Positions 32,559 through 40,803 of a stretch of DNA of 64,000 nt are shown here, one piece after another (positions within the stretch are counted from its first letter, which is position 1; each line of letters begins with the position of its first letter). This DNA is from an uncultured Acetatifactor sp. (lineage in GTDB: Bacteria; Bacillota; Clostridia; Lachnospirales; Lachnospiraceae): assembly GCA_910585665.1 (NCBI GenBank), contig CAJUFI010000001.1:1-64000 (forward strand), in the 5' to 3' direction. A program made the translations under genes and the position numbers. A model generated the notes under the pieces. That model was not told the DNA's origin and ran no database searches. It was given only the letters and a program-made list of their open reading frames with translations.

Positions 32559-34799
32559 TCATACTCTGATTTTCGTGCCCTTGCCGTCGCGCTTGGCCGG
32601 CTTCATCTTGTCCAGGTCGATGGTCTTGCCCTTGTAGTCGATGGAGGACGCCGAAGAACTGGATGTATAATATACATTCTCCACCGCGTCCTTCGCCCCC
32701 AGCTTGATGCCCCGCACGCCCACGGCGGCCTTTTTCTTCTCCGGGACCTCTTCCATGGCGAATTTCAGGAAATAGCCCTCCTTGGTCTGGAGGACGATAT
32801 CCCGTTTCTCCAGAAGCGGCATGACGCTGACCACGCTGTCGCCCTCCCCCAGCTTCGTGGCGGCCACCGTGCGCTTGGACACATCGAACTCGCCGCCGTC
32901 CACCAGCTTCATCATGCCCTGGGCAGTGACGAAGGCCACCTGCCGCAGATTCAGCTCCGTCTGGCTGGTGATGCAGACAATCTCCTCCTTCTCGGAGTTG
33001 AAATTGCTCACATTGTCGATGGGGACGCCCTTGTCCCGGAACTTCCCGAAGGGCAGATCCATGGCTTTGATGGTGTGGAGCTGGCCCGTGGAAGTGAACA
33101 GACATATCTTCCCCGTGTTCTTGCAGAGGAAGACGAACTTGCTCTCCGCGTCCGCGGCCTCTTTGTTGCGCTCATAGGTGGCTTCGTCCACGGTCTTGGC
33201 ATAGCCGAAGCGGTCCATGAGGAAGACTACATTCGTCTCTTCTATCTCCTTTTCCTTAAAGACGGCCTCCTCCACATTGTCGATGACTGTCCTTCTCTTA
33301 CGGCTGTAGGCCTTCTTGAAGCCGTCCAGCTCGTTGATGATGACCTGGGCCATGGAATCCCTGCGGTCCAGGATATCCTCATAGCGATAGATGTTCGCCA
33401 TGGTATCCTCATGCTCCTTGATCAGGGCCTCTATCTCCAGGCCGATCAGCTTGTACAGGCGCATCTCCAGGATGGCGTTGGCCTGGCGCTCCGTAAAGGA
33501 CAGCTGCTCCGCCATGATCTTGGACTCTTTGGACTTGAACTTGATGCCGGCGGTCTTGCCCTCCACCAGACAGGCTTTCGCCATGTTCCTGTCCTTGGAG
33601 CCCCGTAGGATCTCGATGATCAGGTCGATGACATTGCAGGCCTTGATCAAGCCCTCCTGGACTTCCTTGCGCTCCAGTTCCTTCGCCAGGAGGTTGTTGT
33701 ACTTCCTGGTGGCAATCTGGAACTGGAAGTCCACATTGGCTTTCAGGATCTGCTTCAGGCCCATGGTCTCCGGCCGGCCTTCGCAGATGGCCAGCATATT
33801 GACGCCAAATGTGTCTTCCAGCCGGGTCTTCTTGTAGAGCAGGTTCACGAAATTCTCCGCGTCCGCGTCCTTGCGCAGCTCTATGACGATGCGGATGCCC
33901 TCCTTGGAAGACTGGTTGGAGATGTCCACGATGTCCTGTGTCTTCTTGGATTCCACCAGCCCGGCCACGTCGGACAGGAACTTGGAGATGTTCATGCCGA
34001 TCATGGGGTAGGGAATCTCCGTAATCACCACATTGGTCTTGCCGCCCTTCTGCTGTTCGAATTCCACCTTGCCCCGGATTTTGATTTTGCCCGTGCCGGT
34101 CTCGTAGATCTGGAGCAGATCGTCCTTGTTGGTGACGATGCCGCCCGTGGGGAAATCCGGGCCTTTCAGGTACCGCATCAGCTCCTTCGTGGTGATGTCG
34201 CTGTTGCGCATATAGGCTTTCATGGCATCCACCACCTCGCCCAGATTGTGGGGCGGCGTGCTGGTGGCCATGCCTACGGCGATTCCCTCGGAGCCGTTGA
34301 TGAGGAAATTGGGGAGCTTCACCGGCAGGACGGCAGGCTCCTTCTCCGTCTCATCGAAATTCGGGACGAAATCCACCACGTCCTTGTCCAAATCAGCCAG
34401 GTAAGCCTCCTGGGTCACCCGCTGCAGCCTTGCCTCCGTGTAACGCATGGCAGCGGCGCCGTCTCCCTCAATGTTGCCAAAGTTTCCGTGCCCGTCCACA
34501 AGGGGCAAGCCCTTCTTGAAATCCTGAGCCATGACCACCAGGGAGTCATAAATGGAACTGTCCCCGTGAGGATGGTACTTACCCATGGTATCGCCTACGA
34601 TACGGGCACATTTTCTGTAAGGCCTGTCGTAGCGGATACCCAGTTCATACATGTCGTAAAGGGTGCGCCGCTGCACAGGCTTCAGGCCGTCCCGAACGTC
34701 CGGGAGCGCACGGGCGATGATGACGCTCATGGCGTAATCAATGAAAGATTTCTGCATCTCCTCGGAATATTCTGTTTTGATGATTCTATTATCGTCCAT
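32559..34799 (-). CDS. parC: DNA topoisomerase IV subunit A-like (GyrA/ParC family)
   Basis: Breakage-rejoining subunit of a type IIA topoisomerase. It has 746 residues. The catalytic tyrosine is Y120 in AMRYTEARLQ; the quinolone-determining loop HPHGDSSIYD keeps Ser81 and Asp85, so no classic resistance change is seen. The C-terminal beta-pinwheel lacks a recognisable GyrA box (QRRGGKG), which favours topoisomerase IV over gyrase. The partner B subunit lies upstream on the same strand, separated by a GNAT gene. It has its own promoter (34878-34906) and AAAGGA before the ATG. Confidence 0.85.
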   Translation of the reverse strand: MDDNRIIKTEYSEEMQKSFIDYAMSVIIARALPDVRDGLKPVQRRTLYDMYELGIRYDRPYRKCARIVGDTMGKYHPHGDSSIYDSLVVMAQDFKKGLPLVDGHGNFGNIEGDGAAAMRYTEARLQRVTQEAYLADLDKDVVDFVPNFDETEKEPAVLPVKLPNFLINGSEGIAVGMATSTPPHNLGEVVDAMKAYMRNSDITTKELMRYLKGPDFPTGGIVTNKDDLLQIYETGTGKIKIRGKVEFEQQKGGKTNVVITEIPYPMIGMNISKFLSDVAGLVESKKTQDIVDISNQSSKEGIRIVIELRKDADAENFVNLLYKKTRLEDTFGVNMLAICEGRPETMGLKQILKANVDFQFQIATRKYNNLLAKELERKEVQEGLIKACNVIDLIIEILRGSKDRNMAKACLVEGKTAGIKFKSKESKIMAEQLSFTERQANAILEMRLYKLIGLEIEALIKEHEDTMANIYRYEDILDRRDSMAQVIINELDGFKKAYSRKRRTVIDNVEEAVFKEKEIEETNVVFLMDRFGYAKTVDEATYERNKEAADAESKFVFLCKNTGKICLFTSTGQLHTIKAMDLPFGKFRDKGVPIDNVSNFNSEKEEIVCITSQTELNLRQVAFVTAQGMMKLVDGGEFDVSKRTVAATKLGEGDSVVSVMPLLEKRDIVLQTKEGYFLKFAMEEVPEKKKAAVGVRGIKLGAKDAVENVYYTSSSSASSIDYKGKTIDLDKMKPAKRDGKGTKIRV

Positions 34800-34877
34800 T
34801 TAGTTCAATCCTTTTCCGATATCTGGTCAGCATATCCGGATTCATATCTTCACGGAAACTGCATACAAATATGTTTC

Positions 34878-34906
34878 AGTATAACATATTTTATATCGCT
34901 TGTAAA
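34878..34906 (-). promoter_or_regulatory. Promoter of the parC-like gene
   Basis: Minus strand: TTTACA (34901-34906), 17-base spacer, TATACT (34878-34883), about 80 bases before the start codon. It allows parC expression independent of the parE promoter. Confidence 0.65.
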
Positions 34907-34923
34907 AGAAAATATGGCCTGAC

Positions 34924-35442
34924 TTAGAAGGTCAGAGGAATCCAATACCTCTGAAATACCTTTTCGCCATCCGCCATTTCATTTTCCAGGATGCCGCCGT
35001 TTTTCTGGATAGTTCTCGCAGAGCCTGTGTTCTCTTTGTCACATGTGACCAGGACTTTGTGGATGCCCAGCTTTCCGGCTTCCACAAGCGCAAGTCTCAG
35101 CATTTCCGTGGCATAGCCCTTACGCCTTCTGCTTTTTCTCACGCTGTAGCCGATATGGCCGCTGTGCCGAAGCAGAACGTCATTTAGCCTGTGCCTGAGG
35201 TCTATCATGCCTACAAGCTGATGGTCCTCGTCTATTGCCAGAAATGTGGTGGACGGAACCAGGCCCTCCGGCACGGTCTTTTCATCCCCCATCTGTTTCC
35301 ATTTTTCATACCAGGCTTCAAAGGATTCGGCTTTTTCAAGGCCTCCCGTACCGTGCAGCACGTCGCCGTTTCGAAGGAATTCTTCTCTGTATTCCATGAT
35401 TTGATTTTTATATTCAGAGGTCGGCAATATCAGTCTCAGCAT
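34924..35442 (-). CDS. GNAT-family N-acetyltransferase between parE and parC
   Basis: A 172-residue single-domain GNAT enzyme. It begins with RLILPTSEYKNQIMEYREEF, typical of a Clostridia subfamily, and has the acetyl-CoA loop RKSRRRKGYATEMLRLAL and the NTGSARTIQKNGG helix near the C-terminus. The acceptor is unknown. AGGAG lies nine bases before the ATG at 35442; the longer in-frame start lacks a site. It is wedged between the two topoisomerase genes in the same direction, 74 bases after parE. Confidence 0.85.
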   Translation of the reverse strand: MLRLILPTSEYKNQIMEYREEFLRNGDVLHGTGGLEKAESFEAWYEKWKQMGDEKTVPEGLVPSTTFLAIDEDHQLVGMIDLRHRLNDVLLRHSGHIGYSVRKSRRRKGYATEMLRLALVEAGKLGIHKVLVTCDKENTGSARTIQKNGGILENEMADGEKVFQRYWIPLTF

Positions 35443-35516
35443 AATGCATTCTCCTATATGGCTATAAACTCGCATCAGTTATTTGCAGACAATTCCTTAC
35501 TATGGCAGAGAGTTTC

Positions 35517-37439
35517 TCAGATATCCAGCTCCGCGTCCACCGCATGCTCGTAGATGAAGGTCTTCCGGGGCGGTACCTCCGTCCCCATCAGCAGCTCTGT
35601 CACCTCCGAAGCCATCCTGGCGTCCTCGATCTCCACCAGCTTCATCCGCCGGGTCTCCGGATTCAGCGTGGTCTCCCAGAGCTGCTCCGCATCCATCTCG
35701 CCAAGTCCCTTGTAGCGCTGCAGAGTGAAGGCACCTTTGTGGGTTTTCCGATACTTTTCCAGCGCTTTATCGTCATACAGATACTGCTCCTCCCCCTTGG
35801 CGGGCATAGCCTTGTACAGGGGCGGCATGGCAATGTACACATGGCCCTCGAAAATCAGCTCCGGCATGAACCGATAGAACAGCGTCAGCAGCAGGTTCGA
35901 GATATGGGCCCCGTCCACGTCCGCATCCGCCATGATGATGATTTTGTCATAGCGCAGCCTGGAGATATCGAAATCATTCCCGTACCCCTCCGAAAAGCCG
36001 CAGCCGAAGGCGTTGATCATGGTCTTGATCTCCGCGTTGGCCAAGACCTTGTCGATGCTGGCCTTCTCCACGTTCAGAATCTTGCCCCGGATGGGTAATA
36101 TCGCCTGGAACATGCGGTTGCGGGCCATCTTGGCGCTGCCGCCTGCGGAATCCCCCTCCACGATGAAGATCTCGCACTGGGACGGCGTCTTGGACTCGCA
36201 GTTGGCCAGCTTCCCGTTGGAGTCGAAGGAGAACTTCTGTTTGGTCAGCATGTTGGTCTTGGCCCGCTCCTCGGACTTGCGGATTTTGGCGGCTTTCTCC
36301 GCGCAGCCGATGATATTCTTCAGCGTTTCCAGGTTCCGGTCGAAGAAATGGACGATCTCCTCCCCCGTCACCTTGGACACCACCTTGGCTGCGTCCTGGT
36401 TGTCCAGCTTCGTCTTGGTCTGCCCCTCGAACCGGGGATCCGGATGCTTGATGGACACCACCGCCGTCATGCCGTTTCGCACGTCCGCCCCGGTGAAATT
36501 GGCATCCTTTTCCTTCAGGATTCCCAGGTCCCTGGCATAGGTATTGATCACATTGGTAAACATGGTCTTGAAGCCCGTCAGATGGGTGCCGCCCTCTGAA
36601 TTGTAGATATTGTTGCAAAAACCCAGCACATTCTCATGGAATTCATTGATATACTGAATGGCCACCTCAACGGAGATTCCGTCGCTCTCCCCGGAAAAAT
36701 AAATGATGTCATGCACCGCTTCCTGGGACTTGTTCATATCCTTGACAAAGCCCGTGATTCCGTCCGGCTCATGGAAGGTCACCGTCTCCGGCGCCTCCTT
36801 GCGCCTGTCCTCGAAGATGATCGTCAGATTCGGATTCAGATAGGCCGTCTCATGCAGGCGGCTCTTCACATCGTCCTCCTTGAACCGGGTCTTGTCAAAA
36901 ATCGTATCGTCCGGTAGGAAATTGATGATTGTCCCGGACTCTTTGGTCTTCCCAATCACCGGCAGCAGCCCGTTTTCAAGCGGCGTGATCGGATTCCCCC
37001 GCTCGTATTTATCCTCGTAGATGTACCCGCCCGTCTTGACCGTCACGGTCAACCGGGTGGAAAGGGCGTTCACCACCGAAGAGCCCACGCCGTGGAGGCC
37101 TCCGCTGGTCTTGTACACCGAATTGTCGAACTTGCCGCCCGCGTGGAGGGTGGTGAACACCAGCCGCTCGGCGCTGATTCCCTTCTCGTGCATCCCCACC
37201 GGAATCCCCCGGCCGTTGTCTGTCACCGTGGCGGAGTCGTCCGCCTCAAGCACCACCCGAATCGTATCGCAGAACCCGGCCAGGTGCTCGTCTACAGAAT
37301 TGTCCACGATTTCATAGATCAGATGATTCAGACCCTTCGTGGACACGCTGCCGATGTACATCCCCGGCCTTTTCCGCACAGCTTCCAAACCTTCCAGCAC
37401 CGTAATGCTGGAGGCATCATAATTGCTTACATTACCCAT
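35517..37439 (-). CDS. parE: DNA topoisomerase IV subunit B-like (GyrB/ParE family)
   Basis: ATPase subunit of a type IIA topoisomerase. It has 640 residues. GHKL ATPase motifs are present: EIVDNSVDEHLAG, GRGIPVGMH, and GGLHGVGSSVVNALS. The TOPRIM domain has EGDSAGGSAK and the metal-binding DADVDGAHI. The C-terminal EQLWETTLNPETRRM is standard. Together with the A subunit downstream it should decatenate chromosomes. It is preceded by a promoter, a LexA-type box and a 19-base tandem repeat in the leader. In B. subtilis parEC belongs to the LexA regulon (from memory), which supports this assignment. Confidence 0.88.
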   Translation of the reverse strand: MGNVSNYDASSITVLEGLEAVRKRPGMYIGSVSTKGLNHLIYEIVDNSVDEHLAGFCDTIRVVLEADDSATVTDNGRGIPVGMHEKGISAERLVFTTLHAGGKFDNSVYKTSGGLHGVGSSVVNALSTRLTVTVKTGGYIYEDKYERGNPITPLENGLLPVIGKTKESGTIINFLPDDTIFDKTRFKEDDVKSRLHETAYLNPNLTIIFEDRRKEAPETVTFHEPDGITGFVKDMNKSQEAVHDIIYFSGESDGISVEVAIQYINEFHENVLGFCNNIYNSEGGTHLTGFKTMFTNVINTYARDLGILKEKDANFTGADVRNGMTAVVSIKHPDPRFEGQTKTKLDNQDAAKVVSKVTGEEIVHFFDRNLETLKNIIGCAEKAAKIRKSEERAKTNMLTKQKFSFDSNGKLANCESKTPSQCEIFIVEGDSAGGSAKMARNRMFQAILPIRGKILNVEKASIDKVLANAEIKTMINAFGCGFSEGYGNDFDISRLRYDKIIIMADADVDGAHISNLLLTLFYRFMPELIFEGHVYIAMPPLYKAMPAKGEEQYLYDDKALEKYRKTHKGAFTLQRYKGLGEMDAEQLWETTLNPETRRMKLVEIEDARMASEVTELLMGTEVPPRKTFIYEHAVDAELDI

Positions 37440-37478
37440 CTATAAACCTCTCTGTCCCCAAACTTTTCTGCCATATCC

Positions 37479-37535
37479 TATATGGCATGCCATGTACGAT
37501 ATAGCATGCCGTGTACTATATGGCATTACATGCGC
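37479..37535. repeat. 19-base tandem repeat in the parE leader
   Basis: Three head-to-tail 19-base units begin at 37479, 37498 and 37517. The first two are built on GATATGGCATGCCATGTAC-like sequence and the third diverges at its end. The core GGCATGCC is self-complementary. It lies in the untranslated leader between the LexA-type box and the start codon. Confidence 0.75.
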
Positions 37536-37566
37536 TGCATGGCTTCCTCCTGACAAAAGCACGCAA

Positions 37567-37578
37567 GAACATATGTTC
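37567..37578. promoter_or_regulatory. LexA (SOS) box upstream of parE
   Basis: GAACATATGTTC is a perfect palindrome that fits the Firmicute LexA/DinR consensus GAAC-RNRY-GTTC at every fixed position. It lies about 17-28 bases downstream of the parE -10 element, where a bound repressor would block transcription. This predicts SOS induction of the topoisomerase gene. Confidence 0.75.
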
Positions 37579-37594
37579 TCGTTTCATATGTCCC

Positions 37595-37623
37595 ATCATA
37601 ACCCAAATCCCGGAAAAAAGCAA
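37595..37623 (-). promoter_or_regulatory. Promoter of parE
   Basis: Minus strand: TTGCTT (37618-37623), 17-base spacer, TATGAT (37595-37600). The transcript would have a leader of about 150 nt that includes the LexA-type box and the 19-base repeats. Confidence 0.6.
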
Positions 37624-37670
37624 GAAGAAATTTTGGCTCCGCCGAAACTCCGCGTCTGTCCTTCAAGCGC

Positions 37671-38540
37671 CTACACTTCAATCTTCCGGCAGCACGCAAA
37701 TGCCAGCGCCCCCGGCCCGATATGGCAGGCCACGCTCAAAGAAAGCGCATCGATATGGATGTCATACCCGGGGAACACCTCCAGGATCTCCTCCCGATAG
37801 CTTTCCGCCGCCTCCAGATTAGCAGTATGCGCGATTTGCAGCCAGATATGCCTGTCCTCCGTCATGCCGCCGAACCGGTTCTCGATATCATTCTTGATGG
37901 CATTGATCATGATGCTCTTGCCCTGATTGGTGGTCCTGGCCTTGGCGAAGGCGTCCAGCTTTTCCCCTTGGATCTGCAGCACGGGCTTCAGCCGCAGCAT
38001 GGTCCCGATGGCAGCCGCAGCCGGGGTGATCCTGCCGCCCTTCTTCAGATAATAAAGCGTGTCCAGCATGATATAGATGCTGCTGTTGAATTTATCCGCC
38101 TCCAGGAACTCCTTAATCTCCTTTGCGCTCTTCCCCTTGGAGGCAAGCAGCTTCGCGTCAAGGCAGGACTGGCGCTGGGTGACGGAAATCCGTTGATTGT
38201 TCACCACTTGGACGCGTCCCTGATAGTCCCCGGCCAGTATCATGGCGCTCTGGCAGGAGCCGGACAGGCCGCTGCTCATGGGGATATGGACGATTTCGTC
38301 ATAGTCCCGCAAAATGCTGTCCCAGAGCTTCATCACGGACTCCGGGCTGGGCTGGCTGGTGCCGATGTCCGCGCCGCTCTTCAGTTTCTCGTAGAACTGC
38401 TCCTGGGTCAGGTCGATGTCCTCATAGAAAGTATCCTCATTGATCATAAAGGGCATGGGCAGGACATAAATGCCCAGCTCCTTTCCCGCTTTCTGGGTGA
38501 TTCCGCTGTTGCTGTCCGTTACGATTGCTACCTTTGACAT
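37671..38540 (-). CDS. DegV-family fatty-acid-binding protein
   Basis: A 289-residue DegV protein. This family binds a fatty acid and, as FakB, presents it to the fatty acid kinase FakA. VAIVTDSNSGITQ opens the N-terminal domain, TSQPSPESVMKLW and IPMSSGLSGSCQSA are the ligand-site motifs, and GRITPAAAAIGTMLRLKPVL is the second-domain signature. A FakA-like gene lies 2.3 kb upstream on the same strand, which fits a FakA/FakB pair. Confidence 0.93.
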   Translation of the reverse strand: MSKVAIVTDSNSGITQKAGKELGIYVLPMPFMINEDTFYEDIDLTQEQFYEKLKSGADIGTSQPSPESVMKLWDSILRDYDEIVHIPMSSGLSGSCQSAMILAGDYQGRVQVVNNQRISVTQRQSCLDAKLLASKGKSAKEIKEFLEADKFNSSIYIMLDTLYYLKKGGRITPAAAAIGTMLRLKPVLQIQGEKLDAFAKARTTNQGKSIMINAIKNDIENRFGGMTEDRHIWLQIAHTANLEAAESYREEILEVFPGYDIHIDALSLSVACHIGPGALAFACCRKIEV

Positions 38541-38646
38541 AGATTCCCTCGCTTCTTCGTGTTCCTGTTTATTCTATCCTGATCTTATCCTGATTCTACC
38601 CGCTCGCTTCTTCTGCGCCCGGACATATGATGAATTTATTTTACTG

Positions 38647-40719
38647 TCAAATCGTCCTAAAGTCAACACTGTTTGAGGAAGCTTCTGCCAGATGCCGCTT
38701 CAGGCATGCGTTCTCCTGCCGCTCCAGGCCAAGATCCTGCTCCAGCAGCCGGTCCACCGCCTCGGAGGCCTGCTTCAGCACGGCGGCGTCCGAGTAGATG
38801 TCCCCCAGGCGGAAAGAGAAATCGCCGCTCTGCCGGATGCCGAACAGCTCTCCAGGCCCCCGCAGCTTCAGGTCCTCCGAGGCGATGAAAAACCCGTCGT
38901 TGGAGCGGTTCAGGATCTGCAGGCGCTCCATCGACTCCTTCTTTTCGTCGGCGCTGAGGAAGATGCAGTAGCTCTGATGCTTTCCGCGCCCCACCCGCCC
39001 CCGGAGCTGATGGAGCTGCGCCAGGCCGAACCGCTCCGCGTTCTCCACCATCATCACCGTGGCGTTGGGCACATTGATCCCCACCTCTATGACCGTGGTG
39101 GACACCAGCACATCGATGTCCCGGGCGGCGAACTCCTCCATGATCCGGTTCTTGTCCCCGGGGCGCATCTTTCCGTGGAGATGGGCCACGCGTATGCTCT
39201 CCGGCAGAACGTTCCGCAGCTTTTCCGCGTAGTCCACCACATTCTCCAGGGCCGCCCCGCCCTCGGCGTCCTCCGAGTCCCCCTCCACCTGGGGGCAGAT
39301 GACATAGGCCTGCCGCCCCTGCTCCACCTGCTCTGCGATGAACTGGTAGGCCTTGGGCCGATAGGCGGTGTTCACCACGCAGTTCTTGATGGGCAGCCGG
39401 TTGGCGGGCAGTTCGTCGATCACAGAGATATGCAGGTCCCCGTACAGGATGATGGCCAGGGTCCTGGGAATGGGGGTGGCGCTCATGACCAGGATATGGG
39501 GATACGCGCCCTTTTCCGCCAGCCGCTCCCGCTGCCTGACCCCGAACCGATGCTGCTCGTCCGTCACCGCCAGGGCCAGGGACTGATACTGTACCTTCTC
39601 CTGGATCAGGGCATGGGTGCCGATGATCAGATTGGCCTCCCCGGAGGCAATCCGGCCATAGGCCTCCCGCTTCTCCTTCGCCGTCATGGAGCCCACCAGG
39701 AGCACAGGCCGGAAAATCAGGCTGTATCTCTCCACATAATCCTGCACCGTCTCGAAATGCTGCACGGCCAGCACTTCCGTAGGAGCCATCAGCGCCCCCT
39801 GATACCCGTTGGCGGCAGCCGTCAGAAGCGCCAGCAGAGCCACGATCGTCTTGCCGGAGCCCACGTCCCCCTGGATCAGGCGGTTCATGCAGTAGGGCCC
39901 CTCCATGTCCGCTTGGATCTCCTGCCAGACCTTGCTTTGGGCCCGGGTCAGGGGAAAGGGGAGCCGCTCCAGGAAACGGGCCGTGTCCGCCGTCTCCGGC
40001 ATCCGGAAACCGCTCTCCAGCTGCCTGCCGAAATCCCGGTTCTGTCGCATCAGGAACAGGAATTCGAAGAATTCGTCGAAGACCAGCCGTTTCCTGGCCA
40101 GGATTAGAGCATCGTAGTTTTCTGGAAAGTGGATGTCCTCCAGGGCCCTCCGTCTGGATATCAGACCGTTTTCCGAAAGAAAGACATCGCTGTAATACTC
40201 CTGTTCGAAATCACACAGGGAAAGGGCCTGCCGGACATGCTTCTGGATGGCCTGGTTGGTCAGCCCTTTTGTCAGGGAGTACCGGGGAAGCAGCCGGTCC
40301 GCCAGCTTCCGGTAGTCCTCCCAGGAGAAAATCTTAGGCTGTTCCATCACCTTAGCGGCTCCCCTGCTCTGCACCAGCCCCCTGAAAACATAATAGCCGC
40401 CCTGCCGCAGGGTCTTTTTCAGGAAGGGCATGTTGAAAAAGGTCAGCTGCAGGCTTCCGGAGCCGTCCGACAGGTTCACGTTCAGGATGCTGAGCCTGCG
40501 GATTCTTTTTTCGTTGGGGATGCCCGCCACGGCTGCATGGACGGCACACACCTTCCCGGACTCCGCGCTGTCGATCCGCACCGGCTCCCGGAACAGCTCG
40601 TAATCTTTCGGGTAAGCTGCCAGCAGCTCGTCCACCGTCCGGATATTCAGCTTCCCGAACAGCTTCTGCGTCTTCTCTCCGATGCCTTTCAGCTCTGTTA
40701 TGGGCGATTTCCCATCCAT
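38647..40719 (-). CDS. recG: ATP-dependent DNA helicase RecG
   Basis: Branch-migration helicase that remodels stalled forks and Holliday junctions. It has 690 residues. The wedge (OB) domain lies at about 60-160. Helicase motifs are present: Walker A GDVGSGKTIVAL, DEQHRFGV (DEQH), SATPIPRTLA, and the QLHQLRGRVGRG motif VI. The start at 40719 has GGAGGAA upstream and begins with ITELKGIGEKTQKLF, typical of RecG; an in-frame extension is rejected. It follows fakA in the conserved Firmicute order yloU-yloV-recG. Confidence 0.96.
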   Translation of the reverse strand: MDGKSPITELKGIGEKTQKLFGKLNIRTVDELLAAYPKDYELFREPVRIDSAESGKVCAVHAAVAGIPNEKRIRRLSILNVNLSDGSGSLQLTFFNMPFLKKTLRQGGYYVFRGLVQSRGAAKVMEQPKIFSWEDYRKLADRLLPRYSLTKGLTNQAIQKHVRQALSLCDFEQEYYSDVFLSENGLISRRRALEDIHFPENYDALILARKRLVFDEFFEFLFLMRQNRDFGRQLESGFRMPETADTARFLERLPFPLTRAQSKVWQEIQADMEGPYCMNRLIQGDVGSGKTIVALLALLTAAANGYQGALMAPTEVLAVQHFETVQDYVERYSLIFRPVLLVGSMTAKEKREAYGRIASGEANLIIGTHALIQEKVQYQSLALAVTDEQHRFGVRQRERLAEKGAYPHILVMSATPIPRTLAIILYGDLHISVIDELPANRLPIKNCVVNTAYRPKAYQFIAEQVEQGRQAYVICPQVEGDSEDAEGGAALENVVDYAEKLRNVLPESIRVAHLHGKMRPGDKNRIMEEFAARDIDVLVSTTVIEVGINVPNATVMMVENAERFGLAQLHQLRGRVGRGKHQSYCIFLSADEKKESMERLQILNRSNDGFFIASEDLKLRGPGELFGIRQSGDFSFRLGDIYSDAAVLKQASEAVDRLLEQDLGLERQENACLKRHLAEASSNSVDFRTI

Positions 40720-40764
40720 AGGCCTTCCTCCTTCCCGCCGCCTGCCCCGGGGCCCTGCGCAAAG

Positions 40765-40794
40765 AATGCCAAGCGAGGCCGTCCGCTTGGCATT
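40765..40794 (-). terminator. Hairpin terminator between fakA and recG
   Basis: AATGCCAAGCG (40765-40775) pairs perfectly over 11 bases with 40784-40794, with an 8-base loop. On the minus strand it is followed by CTTTGC, so the T-run is weak. It lies just after the fakA stop and upstream of recG, and probably gives partial termination. Confidence 0.6.
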
Positions 40795-40803
40795 CAAGAC
40801 ATT

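Noticed and set aside
32559..37439. Gyrase (gyrA/gyrB) rather than topoisomerase IV
   Set aside because: No GyrA box is visible, and the gene order, separate promoters and LexA box fit parE-parC better. Not fully excluded without the rest of the genome.
38692..40107. Open frame of 471 codons opposite recG
   Set aside because: Shadow of recG, with low-complexity composition and no family resemblance.
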